From Azolla caroliniana (Eukaryota > Polypodiophyta): a stretch of 64,000 bases of DNA. Made by a program: the position numbers and the translations under genes. The DNA lies in the NCBI GenBank assembly GCA_043228905.1, contig JBHGNT010000003.1, positions 5,580,001 through 5,644,000 on the forward strand. The letters run 5' to 3'. Below, one piece after another: positions 1-10,970 of the stretch; position 1 is the first letter of the stretch, and each line of letters starts with the position of its first letter. Under the pieces are notes generated by a model that was not told the DNA's origin, ran no database searches, and saw nothing but the letters and a program-made list of their open reading frames with translations.

Positions 1-112
1 TGAGACTGTGGAGTAGAACTTCTCTCGATTTCTCACACGCTTCTCTGATGTCGTCCGATTCCCACTCGGTGATGATGAGGCGGTGAGGCTGTGGGAGAAG
101 CTGCTGAGCCAT
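1..112 (-). CDS. N-terminus of a ROCO-family (LRR-Roc-COR) gene, cut by the window edge
   Basis: Reading leftwards from an ATG at 112-110 gives an open frame of 37 codons that runs off the window. It starts MAQQLLPQPHRLII and contains the W-E-x-x-(D/N)-(D/E)-I-R-E-x-C-E-K-S-R signature seen near the N-terminus of the other ROCO copies here. It is almost the same as the start at 34743-34623, and the upstream flank of both copies is also shared. No stop or frameshift is visible in this short piece, so it may be a functional gene or another broken copy; the rest lies outside the window. Confidence 0.5.
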   Translation of the reverse strand, partial: MAQQLLPQPHRLIITEWESDDIREACEKSREVLLHSL

Positions 113-1360
113 GGTAGGAATTGGGAGCATCAGGGTGAAGAAGAACTTACACTTGGAAGATGAAGAATGTGTAGACCAAAGTAATGTGATTTCTCTCTGT
201 CTCTGTCATTAAGGAATTACAGGAAGGAGAAGATGAACAAGAAAAAATGTATGCATATTGATATGTGTAAGAGACTAAGTTCAGTTCAATGGAGATTAAT
301 GTAGCAGAGATTTTGTAATTTGTTTGGCTGACATTTTCTCTTGTTGGGCTCCACTTATTTGACTATTTACTCATAGTTTTGAATCTGATTTTTTGGATTT
401 TCTGATCTGGAGAGAAGAAAAGAAACTGAAATGTTGAAACCATATTTGACTGCCAATTAAACTATTCACTCACAGACAACCAAGATGCCTAATAAATCCC
501 CTTACAATAATGCAGCGAGCATCCAATGTGATGATGATTGCAAATTGGTCATGTTTATACTCAGATTGTTCACCATCACTTTCGTGATGAATTTTAAGAA
601 TAGGTCTATTGATCACAGACATTAAGTTCGTCAGCATCCATCCATCCATCATGTGGGAATATCGTGCGAGAACTTGGAGCAGTCATCAGAGTTCGATTGT
701 GGATTACAAAATCGAACATGCTTTTTTATGCTTTTTTTGAATCAATAGCTCACAAAATCGTTGACTAGATTCTTGTGTTGTTTAGGGAGTTTGATATTAA
801 ATGAATGAATTATTTATGGAAACATGAAGTGCATTGCCAAATGACAGGATAGTCTAAAGAGGTTCTTCATTGTGGGTTTGTGATCAAATGATTTCACTAG
901 CTGACCTATACATGGAGATGAAGATAGACATATTTGAGTATTAGTGAAATAAAACCCTACGCAATTGAAATGCATGATAAACTATGAAGAATTAAGATTT
1001 TCTATTAGACATATTTGAGTGTCGGTAAAATAAAACCCTATGCCATTGCAATGCATGAAATAAACTATTAAGAGCAAGATTTCTATTGATCAAGCCCCAC
1101 GAAGTTGCATTGCAATGCAACCTTCATACATGAACGATAGTTTGGAGCACTAACATTTTCTAAACAATCAAGAAACACTTAGTGTTGGGTTCTATTGAGC
1201 TCATCACTACATGCAACATATTAGCATGGAATGACCATTAGGGTTCTCTTATCATTGACATAACGAATGTTTGGCATTGTATATGGCTCGAAGATCCTTG
1301 TATACGTTACTCCACAAACTATTTCATTTACATATAAGAAGCACGTAGTTGCGAACCTTG
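1..1360. repeat. Segmental duplication, copy 1 (partner about 34622-35822)
   Basis: The start of the ROCO-like gene and more than 1 kb of its upstream flank match about 34622-35822 in the same orientation, with scattered indels. Shared landmarks are the ATG-proximal coding piece, a tract beginning accaaagtaatgtgattt, and the far end around ccttgtata..ataagaagcatgtagtt. Apart from the 112-bp coding start I see no gene in this stretch. Confidence 0.75.
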
Positions 1361-1705
1361 ATCATTTAAAGATTTCATAAGGGGTATTAGATTGTCATGA
1401 CGACCTACAAAACGTTCGATCAAGTGGTTCATAAACCATTCAAATCTATTGATTAGATTGTATACCTTAAATTAGCTTATAGATTTTGATGATTAAAATT
1501 TAGAATGATGGGAGATTCTTACTTAGTAGCCTTTTCTATAATGATTGTTTATTGAAGGTAACTATTTTCACACTAATGATGCATTGATGGATCATTGGTA
1601 AAGTTCTTGACCATCGAGAGTAGCTATTCACTTTCACATGTATCTCGTAAAATGTAATATTTCTGGTCTCATAAGTCATATTTTACCGCTAAAGTCAATA
1701 ATAAT

Positions 1706-1724
1706 CTCTCTCTCTCTCTCTCTT
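1706..1724. repeat. (TC)n microsatellite
   Basis: A short pure TC tract directly left of the plus-strand SINE-like unit. Confidence 0.8.
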
Positions 1725-1730
1725 TTTATT

Positions 1731-1805
1731 GCAATTAGCTTACCCTAGTGGTAAGTTGATAACACTACAAGCATTGCGTCTTGGGTTCGAAACTCAATTT
1801 CCTCA
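1731..1805 (+). mobile_element. tRNA-derived SINE head (plus strand)
   Basis: A pol III A-box-like TAGCTTACCCTAGTGGTAA at 1736-1754 is followed by a good B box, GGTTCGAAAC, at 1784-1793. This spacing matches tRNA-derived SINEs such as the plant Au family. The flanks do not form a tRNA acceptor stem, so this is a SINE relic and not a tRNA gene. Confidence 0.55.
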
Positions 1806-1840
1806 CCTCTCTATATATCTCAATTTCACTAGATGCCATT

Positions 1841-1925
1841 GTGGAATGTAGGGGTTGAACCCATAACCACCACCTGGTCTCCATTGGGCAACCTTACCAA
1901 CTGAGCTACATCTATCTGGGCGCCA
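1841..1925 (-). mobile_element. tRNA-derived SINE head (minus strand)
   Basis: On the minus strand a perfect A box TAGCTCAGTTGG (1908-1897) precedes a B box GGTTCAACCCC (about 1861-1851). It sits tail-to-tail with the plus-strand unit at 1731-1805. I could not pair a 7-bp acceptor stem, which argues for a SINE and not a functional tRNA. Confidence 0.6.
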
Positions 1926-2383
1926 AACAACATCAAGTTCCTTGGCTCTAGCGACTTCCTTTGTGTGCTTCCTCCCCCCAACTCCTCCGCAACTAGGTAT
2001 TTAATCTTTTGTAGATCTCAACTTGCTTTCTCTATCATCCTCTATTCATATTTCATTGTAACTAACTTCTATCATCCTTTCCTTGCTTTCGTTGATATAT
2101 ACAGGGGAGACGAAGGAATAGAAGGAGAATGAGGAGGAGAAGCACAATCTCGGGAATCATTGGTAGATCATTTAGTAAGTTAGATGAATCATTGGTTTGT
2201 TGATTTGGCCATTTCCTTTTGATTTTATATGCATTGGCAATGAACTAAATTTTCTTGGCAATGTCAGCTTGGTTCTAAAACAATGCTTTGAGTTTATACA
2301 TAGTGTGAGTGAGTTTAGAAACTCTAGTAATCAATATATTGTTAGATTAACATTTGAAACCTTTGTATATGTTAATATTTAAT
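1926..2383. other. Intergenic, no gene seen
   Basis: AT-rich sequence between the SINE pair and the truncated end of ROCO copy 1. No coding or RNA feature is recognised. Confidence 0.5.
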
Positions 2384-5300
2384 CGATCCTCACAATACAA
2401 TTGGATTCTCACCAATGTCATTCCTGAGAGTGAAGTCACCAGATTAGCTATTCCATTGTCACCATTAGTCGTAAGGATGGCAACACGAGGGAGTTGCATC
2501 TCATCCTCATTCTCCACAGGGAGCTTCAACAGCTTACCTATAGATTTCTTGATCTTGGTCATCACATCCTTCCGCACACATTGAAAGTTTTCATGTATTT
2601 CCTCTAGCTTCTCATTGATTTCGCTTAACCTCTTGTCTACCTCAAAGATCTCATTATTAGTGGCATGAACCTTATTTTGTAAATTTGAGATGGTTGTTCC
2701 TGTATAGTGGCTAGATTGTACCTCAATTGCATCTTCTGATTTTATCTTTACCACGAACATGCTACATTGTACCTCAATTTCGTCTTCTAATATTTGACGC
2801 TCTTGCACTAGGTTATTTTTTATGCTAGTGATGGTCAAATTTTGATGACTTTGAGCTTGTTCAAGTACATTGTCTTCATCATTCCTCAGCAATCCATTCC
2901 TAGAAACTAGCTCCAACCATGCTTTACATGAAATAAGAATTCCCCAATAATTCTCAAAATCGATAGTTCGTTTGAGGACATGGCATATCCGTATTGCGTG
3001 ACTTCCATTCATAACATTTTGGCTTCCCTCGTTCAAGCTTTTCTCTTAGTTGTTCCTTTAAATAAGTTATTTGCATGCATTGATCTTCTCTGTCTTGTGC
3101 CCTTGATGGATCAAGTAAGCATTCGGGTCGGATGACGCTCTCTATTAACTTCACCCCTTGGATGCCGGTGGGTTGAGCCAGTATTGTAATCAAGCTGTTG
3201 ATAATATGCCTCTCCACGTAAGCTAAGGTTCTCGGCATATCTTCTACTTCAGTATTGTTTACAGCTCAAACCAACACATCTATGACATAGTTTGAATTTG
3301 CTTGGCACAAAACCACAATGATCTCCTTGTCTGCAAAATGGATGGATATGGAATCTTTCCCAAGCATAATGTTAGTATTCGATTGGAAAGCATTGTTAAA
3401 TAAGATTTGAATCCTAGTAAAGATTCCTGGTGTAAGAAAAGTAATGTCTTTATTTTCGCACTCTAGCCTCCTGCCCCTATACACATAAGTATCATTATCA
3501 TATAAGTTGCATGTTGCTGACGATGAAGCCCATTGAAGCTGATGCACACCCCCATTTGCCAATATGGCTGGGATAAAGATAAGATTCACATTGCCTTCAG
3601 AGACACCATGGTCAATGCCAACTTTGCAACATAAATGCATTGCTCCCATCAATCTTAGCACTAGTGATCCTTCTACTTTAAATCCAATAGTGGATTCCAA
3701 GTTCCCCTCCAGGAATTCTTGAGCTACACATTCATTGTTAAATACAAGGGTATCTTTAGATGGTTCAGACTTTGTGAAGCGAATGAGGCTGGCTATGATG
3801 TGATTATAAAACCAGTTGGGATCAAGAACAATGTGTGTAGCTTTGTTGGTGTATATGATGCTTCCCAACTCGCTCAAGGCCGACACAATCGTATTCAAAT
3901 TAACTGTACCATTGACACTAGAATGTTTACAAATTTTCGTTAACTTTTTCCATGTAATGATTCGCTCATTTGTGCTCTTCAAATGCTTGAACAATTGTTT
4001 GCTTACTTGATTGCAGATGCTGTAAACTTTAACACCTTGGAGCATCTCTTTGGCAACTTTGAAGAAATGCTCGGTTACAGCTTTGACAGAGTTCTCGTGT
4101 CTCGTGTCCACTTCGAAAGGAGGGTTGACAATTTTGATCACTCCTAGAAATCTGATCGAAGAGTGTCAATGGAAGGTGAGAGCGATCTTGAAACAGGCAC
4201 CCCTTGATCTGCTCTTGTGTGTACCACGATCACTTTAAGAGTCGTGTTGGATTGGCGCCTTTTTGAGGCAAGGAAGCTGAGCCAGTACCTGAAGCTTGCT
4301 TCGAAGTCCTCCATAGATTTCAAAGATCCTCGATCGCTATTTTCGCTCACCACAGGACTCCAAACAAACACCCACAGAGATGGCAGGTCAGGGAACGTAC
4401 AATCCTGGAAGGCAGGGAATTGTTTTTGGCCTGGTATGTCCCACAGCAAGAGTCTAATTCCCTCCCTTTCGATGGCTCTGACGGCGATTCTCTGTATGGG
4501 GTCAGCCTGGGTACCTCTGCAGATTAGAATGTTTCTCAGCTTATTTCTCATTGATGGAATGCCGGGCAAATGGATGGCCTGGACCTTGATTCCTCTTGTA
4601 CATGTGCGACCTGGGAAAGAAGATATTCTGCGGGCACGACCTCTTCGAAACAGTATGCTTGCATAGACAGAAAGCATGGTGGACACAAGGGTAGTCTTTT
4701 CTGTACCAAAGAGATAATGGGAAATGCAAGCGTTACAGTTTGGCTTCTGAGATCAAATGGCATATGGAATCTATGTGCAGTCTCCGGAGAGAAGATGAGA
4801 GGGATAAGTGTGCCGGACGAAGCTCTGCTAGATTCACAACAAAGTTTCCAGATACATCTAATACATTCAAGGTGGAGACTAATGAGGGAGGTGAAGTCAT
4901 GTAACACCTCAATGCACAGATCGTTCATCCTCATCCACTGCAGCGAAAGATGGTCGACGCCATTGGACTTCTTCAGAGCAACTAAGGACATGATAAATGT
5001 CAAAATCGCACTTGGAGATGAGCAAGCTCTTCGGCGCCTCATTACGCTCTGCGGCCAGAGTGAGAGCATCCAGCCAAGCCGACTGTTCGTCTCGGGTGAG
5101 AACTTTGAGATGCAGGAGATGAACTGATCCATCTCTAAAATGGGCAGCACACTTGAGGTAGGCCATCCTTTGCTCCAGATGTCATTGCTCCTTAAATTCA
5201 CCATGATGTCTTTGCTCCCCCAATCATGTCTTTCCCTAGAGTAGGACACATACTTTGTTGTTTTACCTGTCTCTATATGGATGAGGAACAGATTCTTATT

Positions 5301-5688
5301 GCTGAGGCCATTAAGCAGATGAGAGCGCTGCTGCTCCGGCTGAGGTTCCGGAGGAATTGAGAGCAGATTCAAATCATTAAAAGCCTGCTTGGATTTCTCA
5401 CACGCATCTCCGCTTTCATTGGAATCCCAACTAAAGTTGATCAGGCGGTAAGGCGTTGGAAAATTCTGATGATGATGATGATGTGGGGATGCAGCCTCCT
5501 CATCCTTCCAACAGATGAGGAAGAGCTGCTTCAAACTGTCCGAGAGCTGCTCTTGATTTCTCGCACACTTACCTGACGCCATTCAAATCCCAACAAATGT
5601 GGTTAAAATGGCGAGACTCTTCAAGATTCAGTTGTTGGTGATGATGATGATGATGATGATGCAGGGATGCTGCAGCCTCTTCAGCCAT
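2384..5688 (-). pseudogene. ROCO copy 1: broken LRR-Roc-COR gene
   Basis: The ancestral ATG is at 5688-5686 (MAEEAAASL followed by a His run). The order matches the intact gene at 27390-21822: N-terminal repeat motif, LRR region, intron, Roc (G3 motif DIPGQ, G4-like TRAD near 4250), COR (about 4140-3600) and the coiled-coil region to about 2390. It is disabled many times: an in-frame stop after the first W-D motif, frameshifts in the LRR exon near 5170 and 4990, loss of the last LRRs and of the exon-1 half of the P-loop, a frameshift between Roc and COR near 4143, a stop at 3266 inside the COR tail, and another shift near 3000. At the acceptor the P-loop Gly codon would become Glu. Homology stops abruptly at 2384 and the C-terminus is missing. 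Confidence 0.85.
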
Positions 5689-5725
5689 GACAATATGTAT
5701 GGATGAGCCAAGTGATCTGATAACT

Positions 5726-5832
5726 AATCTGTTTGGTTTGGTCTGATTAACAAATCTGTTTGGTTTGGTCTGATTGACAAATCTGTTTGGTTTGGTCTGA
5801 TTAACAAATATGTTTGGTTCGGTCTGATCTGC
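5726..5832. repeat. 27-bp tandem repeat, about 4 copies
   Basis: Four near-identical units built on aatctgtttggtttggtc lie just upstream of the ancestral start of ROCO copy 1. A single related unit is present upstream of the intact ROCO gene near 27450, so the repeat grew from ancestral 5' flank. Confidence 0.85.
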
Positions 5833-5989
5833 AGAGTGAAGGTTTGAGGTCTGAAACCTTCACTCTCCCACTTTCCACTCTCCACTTGCCATTTTCTATT
5901 ATATCTGGTTCTGGTTCTGTGACATAGAGTTGATGTTGTTCTATGACAAGCGTTGAAGTTTTAAATATTGGTATGTAGGATGGACATAC

Positions 5990-6335
5990 ATACATACGTA
6001 CATAAAATTCATGCCATATATACATACGAACATACATGCATAAAATTCATGCCATATATACATACATGCATACAGAAAATTCATGCATGAGCTTTGAAGA
6101 TACACAGTGAAAACAGTTAAAATAAATTTGCCATTAACACATAGAACCATTACATAAGACGGAGATATAATATTTGAATTTGAGTATTTACAAGAGTTGA
6201 AACTGAAGATACAATATTCGAGTCTGAATATTTATAAAAGTTGAAACTGAAGATATAATATGGGAGATTGTGTATTTACAAGTTGAAACTGAAGATATAA
6301 TATTCAGAGTTTGTGTATTTATAGAAGTTGAAACT
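5990..6335. repeat. Two short tandem-repeat blocks
   Basis: The first block (about 5990-6085) repeats a roughly 45-bp unit with the core aaaattcatgccatatataca. The second (about 6165-6335) repeats a roughly 55-bp unit with the core gttgaaactgaagatataat about four times. Small open frames across them are products of the repetition. Confidence 0.75.
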
Positions 6336-6725
6336 TAAGAGACAATAACCAAGTCAACCTCCCTCATTGCAGAAAGGCATCAACATCTTCTCATGTGCAT
6401 GGACCCTACAAAAGAACCAAACAAGGTTACCATTCAATAGTGTACAAATATGAATATGCAATTGAGTAAACATATGGATTTAAGAATGATAATCAAACCT
6501 GGCAAAACTGAATTACACCAAAGTCTTAACAAATCTATTTAAAAAGCAAATCTATGTAGCAAGAATTCTAACTATTGAAGCATAAATATTAGTGATAGAT
6601 ATTCCATCGCTATTTGTTATTGTGAACCATTTGTACATGGAGGCAAGAAAATGAAACAATTTGTACATGGAGGTGATTAAATGTTAGTGAAGAATATCTC
6701 AAAACATATTTCTCTATCTAGGTCA

Positions 6726-7010
6726 ACAATTGTTGTCATCATTGTTTGGTTACATATGAGGATAAAAACAAAGCTAAGAAATGAGATTGCAGTCATCATT
6801 GTTTGGTTACATATGCGGATAAAAACAGAGACAAAACTGAAGTGATAGAGATGATAAGACATTGGAGATTGCTGTCATCATTGTTAAGAGACATATGAGG
6901 ATAAAAACAAAGAAAAATTTAAATAATAAAGATGATAACAATGGAGATTGCTGTCATCATTGTTCGGAGACATATGATGAAAAACAGAGAAAAAACATAA
7001 AGAAATATGA
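6726..7010. repeat. Degenerate tandem repeat, about 4 units of 60-80 bp
   Basis: Units begin at about 6733, 6792, 6873 and 6951 with tgtcatcattgt, followed by a gacatatgaggataaaaac-like tail. Spacing varies between 59 and 81 bp. I see no gene in 5833-7287. Confidence 0.75.
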
Positions 7011-7287
7011 GGAAAAACATAAAAAATTTAGAGAAATGAAGAGAGACGTAAATTCGTACTGAAGTTTAAAATCTGTTGAAACATCATCTTACACACAGCA
7101 TCCTTGATAGTTATCAAATTTCCATATTACAATCAGTTCCAAAACTAATGGTTGTAGTAAACCACTAGTCTACCTGAACCTCCAATTTGTACCATTTCTA
7201 TTCAGGAACTGTTTAAAGCTCTACTTTTGGAAAGGAACAAATCGTTCCAATTGAGAGGACTAAAACATAGCAACCACCAAAGCATAC

Positions 7288-7405
7288 CTCATCCAACACC
7301 ATGTAATCCCAAGTTGTAATATCATAACTCGTGTCTCGAAACCCATCTCTGTCATGAAAGTCTCCTCTCAAACCTTGCCAGTCATTGCGGACCACATCAT
7401 ACTCC
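7288..7405 (-). pseudogene. Isolated SNF2-family helicase-like exon (CHR24/ERCC6-like)
   Basis: A 118-bp minus-strand segment is bounded by an acceptor (gggtag at 7411-7406) and a donor (GAG|GTATGC at 7288/7287). It encodes about 39 residues including EYDVVRND, LRGDF and WDYMVLDE. These resemble the YDIVRNN..WDYMILDEGH stretch around helicase motif II (DEAH) of SNF2-type ATPases. The exon carries DE, and the next residues would come from the following exon. No other exon of such a gene is recognised nearby. It is either a displaced fragment or one exon of a gene with very long introns. Confidence 0.5.
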
Positions 7406-9405
7406 CTACCCAAAACAAAAAAATGAAGCAGTGGTGCAAACCTCCTCCAAAACAGCCATGAATATCCTCTTATGTATATCTCTCCTTTCGTTCTCGTGTT
7501 GTGTCTGTATGTCTGTCTCCTTCTCCCTCTTTCTACCTCTCCCTCTCCTCTCCCTGTCTCTGTCTTTGTCCCTCTCTGTCGAGCCACATTTGAGGTGGTA
7601 GTGAACCATGACACCTGCATAACTAAAACCCAAAATTTATGTTGCCGCAAAATGTATGAAATTTGTGTTACATTTATGAAATTTATTAGAGTACATAGAA
7701 ACCTTAACATTACCTACATGTTCACAAATATCTCTACCTCTCTCCATCATCACCCTCCTTAGTTTCTCTCTTAGCCTTGAACTATTAACGAGACATCAAA
7801 CACATTCATTCATCATTGCAACCTCATAACATAATCAAAGATAGATAGATAGATAGATAGATAGATCGATGGATTGATCGATACATAGATAAATAAATAA
7901 AGATAGATTATCAATAAATACATACATACATAGAAAATCAATACATGTTCATGTAACACAACCCTACCTCCAAACTGTCTTAAAAGTAGTTGCCAGAGTG
8001 CCCATAAGTGCTCATCGAATCAAAGGAGGAGAAGAGTCCCCAAACCGTTCGAATATGTTATTAATGAGATATTGAGACCAATGCTCTCCATGATTAGAAA
8101 TGAAGATATTATTGCATGCGTTTTTCATAGAAGTATTTGGTTCTTGTGGTCTTAGAAGCAATCATACAATGCTAATACAAACTCAACTTATTTGTATCTT
8201 ATTATTTTGATGTAACTCTAGATCTTTCATGTTCTAGGGAAAAACAACCTTCTTTGTTTTTTCCTTTAAACACACAATTTTTATGGAAATACGAAGTTGG
8301 AATATGACCTTCAACATTGTAAACATAAGGTCCTTATTTTCTTTTTAGCGAATAATTTGTGTGACATTCTCTTTAAAATGATAACAAGCCTTATTCATAA
8401 AATTCTTGATAAAATTACATAGCCTATGGCAACAGCCATATTAATTTAACTTGTATTGTCACGCAAATCCAAAGTACATCCTCTACCATAACTCTCTTAA
8501 AACCAAAGTGCCTAGTAGTTCATGCTATTGACAATACCAACCGCAATGCATTCTAATAAACACAATTCCAATAAAGAATTCCTCCTGTGATTTAAAGTGT
8601 AGTCTAGCATTTCTTTTCGTTTGATAGATTTCCCATTCTTTACATCATTTTGTCATAGTAAAAATCAACAATTGCAATAGCTTACGAAGATATTGCAATT
8701 AAATAGCGACATAGAGACAAATTGTGAACAAAAAGAAATGTATGGATGAGTGGGTCACAAAGATCTATGGCCAAAAAAGATTCAAGAGCACACCTCCAAC
8801 AAACACATAATTTACTCAATGCCTTTGACAAACAAAGTTTACACAGGATGAAACATTCATGAGAATATTACGATAATGTTATTATTTCTCTAGTATGATT
8901 GTTATTGGCATACAAACCTAGGCGTAGATTCAAATTGATGCTCCCTTTGACCCAATGCGGACAATGAATGTTTTCTTAGATGAGCTAGGTTTTCGATTAG
9001 GTCTATAAAATGTGGCAAATATCTATGCAAGAAATTGGACACAACAAAAGTTTTGGCATGCATGGTTTTAAGCAATTAACTATGGGAATGATCATGTTAA
9101 AGATTCCATCGATTATGATGTGCCACAAACAGAAACTCTTATTGGTATTGAAGTGTGTATGTTCATGAATGAATGAAAAGCTTGGTAGTTGGATTGACAT
9201 AAACCTTATTGAAGTGAGAGGGGTTATGCCATTTGGGTTAACATACAATGAGACTAATGATACTTCCCAAAGGAGATTATGCATATGATCTGTCATAATT
9301 TTGTGAATTCCCATGGCAGATCAACCTGAATTGTAAAGAAATGAGGAGGCAAGAGTGATTGCAATGTAGCGGAAGATGATTGAGAGTGTGTATGTGTGCG
9401 AGAGG

Positions 9406-9443
<38 letters not shown>

Positions 9444-9461
9444 CTTGAGACGGAGATAGAC
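7406..9461. other. AT-rich intergenic stretch with microsatellites
   Basis: It contains a (GATA)n tract at about 7841-7866 and a (GA)n tract at 9408-9441. No supported gene or RNA was found. Confidence 0.55.
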
Positions 9462-9633
9462 AAACTGTATATTACATAAACAAAACATACAACAGTAAAT
9501 AAGTTACAATGAGTTGGTTTATATACCAACTAAGCTAGGGCAAGTGCCTTTTCTACTATTTACAAAATTAGCCTGATATGTCCATGAGCTAGTGTGAAAC
9601 CTATCTATGGGAAGTTGAGTTTGATTCTCAACA
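9462..9633 (-). repeat. LTR-end-like direct repeat D, left copy
   Basis: Read on the minus strand from 9633, it begins TGTTGAGAATCAAACTCAAC and includes a TATA-like GGTATATAAACC, the usual layout of a copia LTR start. A second copy in the same orientation lies at 14838-14994. Homology is limited to about 160 bp, so I call a repeat and not a complete LTR. Confidence 0.6.
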
Positions 9634-9793
9634 CGCCTCTTTGAACACAACTTCCACCTGTCGAAAAGTTGTTTCGGTATTCGGAGTACTTCGATTTAAT
9701 GAATCGGATTCCGGTTTTATCGCTTTACGCTCCTTATTGCGTAACTTACTTGATGCGTGTTGTGTAGTCTAACTGTGTTGCGTATATTGCGTT

Positions 9794-10395
9794 GTCGCGG
9801 AAATCTGCGCTCGCATGTTGGATCCAAGTGGGACCACCGGGGTCATGGACCAGGAGTGGAGTTTCCGGAGGACCGAATTCTCCTAAGCTTGCCGCGTCGC
9901 CGGCCAGTTCGGATCCGGATGGTGTCCGGGTCAGATCTTGCCGGTCGGCTTCGGTTTCTTTTCGGATGCGACCGGTGACCACTTGCGAAGTGAGAAGGCG
10001 CGCACCCATCCTTACCTCCCTTCTATCTGTATGTACAAGGGCCCCAAAACAGGCACGGGTCACGGCCCGGATAACCGCGCCCGCGCACACACACGCACAC
10101 AAATACACCCGGTTACGTCTGGCTCCTTTATACCGGCAACAACGCACACACCCGAGACCAAACCCTAAGCTAACTAGAGACACCCGCACATATATGTACA
10201 CAATGCCAGTCTCACACGGAGAGGAAGAGGGAGCCTGCATCCCAGGACCGGTCGGGAAGCACCCGCTCGTGTTCGCACAACGGGATCCTCGTTCAGGGCA
10301 CCTCTCCACTCTTACCGCCTCCTGTCGCCAAGCCGCCTGCCAGGAGCACTCGGGCTCGCCGGCTCGAATGGGTCTTGCACAAAGAGGAGGGAAAC
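9794..10395. repeat. About 600-bp direct repeat R, left copy
   Basis: It starts tgtcgcgg and matches 14106-14704 at roughly 90% by eye, in the same orientation. It is GC-rich, with a short CA-rich tract and a telobox-like accaaaccctaagct. Long open frames on both strands come from base composition, and none shows a known domain. The pair could be LTRs of a non-autonomous element, but no primer-binding site or polypurine tract was found. Confidence 0.7.
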
Positions 10396-10534
10396 CCGTT
10401 ACTAAACTTCCGTGCGTACGAGGTCACCACTGCGATGGAAACCGACACCTTCACGCACCCACGCACTTCGTAACGTGGAGTGGCGTGACCCAACAACTCC
10501 ATTCAACCACACACGCACATAGACAAATACCATT

Positions 10535-10970
10535 GTTGTAAAATACTTAGCATAAAATACACGTACAATACGTATTCTAAGTATTCTACAAGTATTCTAA
10601 CTTCTTCTTTTTAAATACGTAGAATACGTATTTTATAGATAAAGTACGTTAAATACGTTAAATACTTAGAATATGTGTAGAATACTTAGAGTACGTTTAG
10701 AATACTTAGAATACGTGTCGAATACGTTTAGAATACTTAGAATACGTGTAGAATACATATAAAATACGTTAAATACTTCTTAAAATTTAAAGTTTTTTAT
10801 TCAAAAAGAAGAAAATAATTTTTGAAATGATAAATACTTGTTAAATACATTGAATACGTAGAATATGTCAAATTTTAAAAAATGGCAGTTCTAAAACGTA
10901 GAATATGTGTAGAATACTTCTGAGTATTCTAAAACGTACTCTAAACGTAGAATACGCGTTTTTTAACAAT
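10535..10970. repeat. AT-rich satellite-like cluster of AGAATAC(G/T)T units
   Basis: Dozens of copies of a degenerate 9-11-bp motif, AGAATACGT or AGAATACTT, alternate through the tract. Near the left edge the motif is mostly in reverse complement (gtattctaag), and further right mostly forward, giving a partly palindromic block. It lies inside an otherwise GC-rich island. No gene is present. Confidence 0.75.

Noticed and set aside
1841-1925. A functional tRNA gene on the minus strand
   Set aside because: A and B boxes are good, but acceptor and anticodon stems do not pair.
7213-7710. A 165-codon minus-strand gene
   Set aside because: Only 7288-7405 resembles a protein; the rest is low-complexity Arg/Glu-rich sequence and intron-like DNA.
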